Origin: Ceratopteris richardii
Lineage: Eukaryota > Streptophyta > Polypodiopsida > Polypodiales > Pteridaceae
DNA: 64,000 nt
Reading direction: 5' to 3'
Assembly (NCBI GenBank): GCA_020310875.1
Contig: CM035416.1
Location: 73,291,983-73,355,982 of the forward strand
Position 1 is the first letter of the stretch; every line of letters begins with the position of its first letter. A program made the position numbers and the translations under genes. This document shows positions 62,341 through 64,000 of the stretch, one piece after another. The notes under the pieces are model-generated. The model saw only the letters and a program-made list of their open reading frames with translations. It searched no databases and was not told the DNA's origin.

Positions 62341-63029
62341 GCTGAGTAGGGAAGCTCTCAGAGTGATTGTTGAGTGTGTGTGGCTCAGATGGATTTTGGC
62401 TGATTTGGATGTTGGCCGATCATCTACCACCAGCATCTTCACTAATAGTGAGAGTGCATTAGTAGTTGTGAGGAACCCTATGTTCCATGCTTGCACAAAG
62501 CACATTGAGGTGTGCTATCATTATGTAAGGGAGAGTTTATCTATTGAGGAGATCAATTTGGCATATGTGCCCACATAGAATAATGTTGCAAACCTTTTCA
62601 CAAAGGCTTTGCCTAGGGAGAAGTTTGAAGGTTTCTCCAAACCTTTGGGCTTACTTCCTTTTGTGGATTGAGATCTCTTTCCACATAGCTTGACAGTTCC
62701 TTATACATGAGTGCTAGCTTCTTATTCACTACATCATTCCGAGGGGGGATTTGTTGATATATTTTGGTAGTGATATGTGTGAACACACATAGGACAACAT
62801 TTGTTGATATATTTTGGTAGTGATATGTGTGAACACACATAGGACTACCGATGCACTTTTTTCCCTCTTTAGGAGGTTTTTCTCCCAGCTTGTAAATACA
62901 ACTATAATCCTAATGAATGAATAATTCTTGTGCATTCAGTTGGTAATTCATTCAAGTTTGTGTTGTGCTCCAAGATTCTTCTCCTTCCTTTTTCTATTTT
63001 CTTGCTTTCATAGAGATCAAACTCCAACA
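62341..63029 (+). mobile_element. Copia A 3' end: RNase H tail and LTR with duplicated start
   Basis: Plus-strand fragment. RNase H from an ECVWLRW-type motif near 62370 to its end near 62670, polypurine tract GAGGGGGGATT (62741-62751), LTR 62752-63029. The LTR is 278 bp because its first 50 bp are present twice (62752-62801 and 62802-62851); otherwise it matches the 230-bp A LTR. Broken; the upstream parts are missing. Confidence 0.83.
62752..62851. repeat. 50-bp tandem duplication at an LTR start
   Basis: Two near-identical 50-bp copies begin TGTTGATATATTTTGG at 62752 and 62802 and share 44 bp in a row without difference. This suggests a recent slippage or priming accident compared with the age of the fragment. 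Confidence 0.9.
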
Positions 63030-64000
63030 AAATCATCTCTCGGAGTTAGAATCTTTTCCAAACATTTGGCAAAAATTTTGTCTCTCTAGAGAATTTTCTT
63101 CTTGACATAGAAGTAGAGGATCACAATTTTTTGGAAAAAAAGTGAATTTTTTGAGAAAAGAAAAACTAAGAATTAGATGATACTATGTATATCTTGACAA
63201 ATGACCAAAAAAACATAACTAATCAAGGAGAATTAGCCAACGAAAAATCCATGAGAGATGAAAACCCAAAGGAAGTACTAACTCAAGGTCAGTCGATTTG
63301 TACACGCCAAGAACAAGCAATAAAAGTAGTTTGTGACCAAGTAGATACTTTGTTTTACATCAACCTTTACACAAGAGATGTGTGTTGGGCGATACACCCA
63401 GATTCACAAAATACTCCATCAGACATGAACCTTAAAAGTTAGAATGAGCCTAGGGAATCTCCTACTTTTGTAAATGGGGAAGGAAAGAGATTTTGGAAAC
63501 TTGTGGAAGAACTGAAAAGTTCATACACCTACCAAAACAAACCCATATATCCAAGGAGGTGTCCATAAACACAAGGAGTAGATAAGGAACACATAAAATC
63601 AAATGTGGAGTTTGAGAATCATAGTACTATACAAAATAATGAAAACAGGAAAACTTATCAAACTAGCGAAGAACAAAGGGAGGAGGATATAGAGAGCACT
63701 TTTACAAAACCACATATCCCAATAATCAGAGTCAATAGGAATCAACCCTAGGAGGCTAGAAACATGAGGAACAACAAACAAAATGGGGAGAACCTCAAAA
63801 TTCTAAGAAGAAATAACAAGGAGAGGTTCCAAGGGCAATTTACAATATTAAGGCCATATCAAGTGGTAAAAAGCATGAAAAATCAATATGCTAGATCCAC
63901 TTATCCATATGACCATATAGAAAAATTCAATCAAATCCTAAGGGCTGAGGAAATGGAAGATTACTTCACTCAATATGAGTCCTTTGGATTAACATTGATA
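63030..64000 (+). mobile_element. Ty3/Gypsy relict, leader and start of gag, cut by the window edge
   Basis: Plus-strand Gypsy fossil. From about 63180 there is hydrophilic, K/E/N-rich gag-like sequence. Near 63900 the capsid domain begins with a YDHIEKFNQIL motif followed by a YFTQYESFGLTL-type stretch, matching the FKQVLEAK...FTQFNAFGITL region at about 46210-46280. It is more diverged from the two other Gypsy copies than they are from each other, so it is a different subfamily. The left border is unclear. Broken; it continues past the window. Confidence 0.65.

Overview
The window looks like nuclear DNA from a vascular plant with a large, repeat-rich genome. One intact host gene encodes a DUF868 protein, a family known from land plants. 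Nearly everything else is plant-type retroelement: several Ty1/Copia lineages with initiator-Met-tRNA primer sites, a Ty3/Gypsy lineage of the Tat/Athila kind, and an L1-type LINE. The species cannot be named from this sequence. A fern or gymnosperm would fit the mosaic of old and young copies, but that is only a guess.

Layout. 1-2253: minus-strand Copia relict (lineage 'A'), cut by the window edge. 2254-12100: AT-rich DNA without recognisable genes, holding two LTR-like blocks and two runs of CATGCA-type alternating sequence. 12101-13021 (minus): intact DUF868 gene. Its upstream flank carries two small tandem arrays and, about 1.3 kb from the start codon, a 5'-truncated L1 LINE (14343-17541) with a long open RT frame, a poly-A tail and a perfect 13-bp target duplication. 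17555-23524: non-coding DNA shaped by repeated local tandem duplications of roughly 25-370 bp period.

23525-64000 is a nested retroelement graveyard. Copia A occurs at 23525-27812, 32715-36468, 37320-42473, 46811-47174, ~59695-60223 and 62341-63029. The 37320-42473 copy is structurally complete, with 230-bp LTRs differing at 5 sites and matching 5-bp target duplications. Copia B is at 31399-32714 and 42628-44410, Copia C at 48780-~53990 and 54134-59064, and Copia D at 47175-~47575 and 60224-~62340. Gypsy relicts are at 27813-31398, 44411-46810 and 63030-64000. A solo LTR (34834-35932) sits inside one Copia A relict.

The most unusual item is an uninterrupted, non-retroviral reading frame at about 59070-59690. 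It lies between a reversed Copia C gag and the RNase H tail plus 3' LTR of a Copia A copy, and reads like a piece of a host protein picked up by, or trapped between, retroelements. Also worth attention are a ~19-bp minisatellite in a Gypsy leader, a conserved unrecognised region upstream of the Gypsy capsid domain, and a four-fold 184-bp expansion inside a Copia LTR. I did not find a clear new multi-gene system. The LTR elements are described as fossils.
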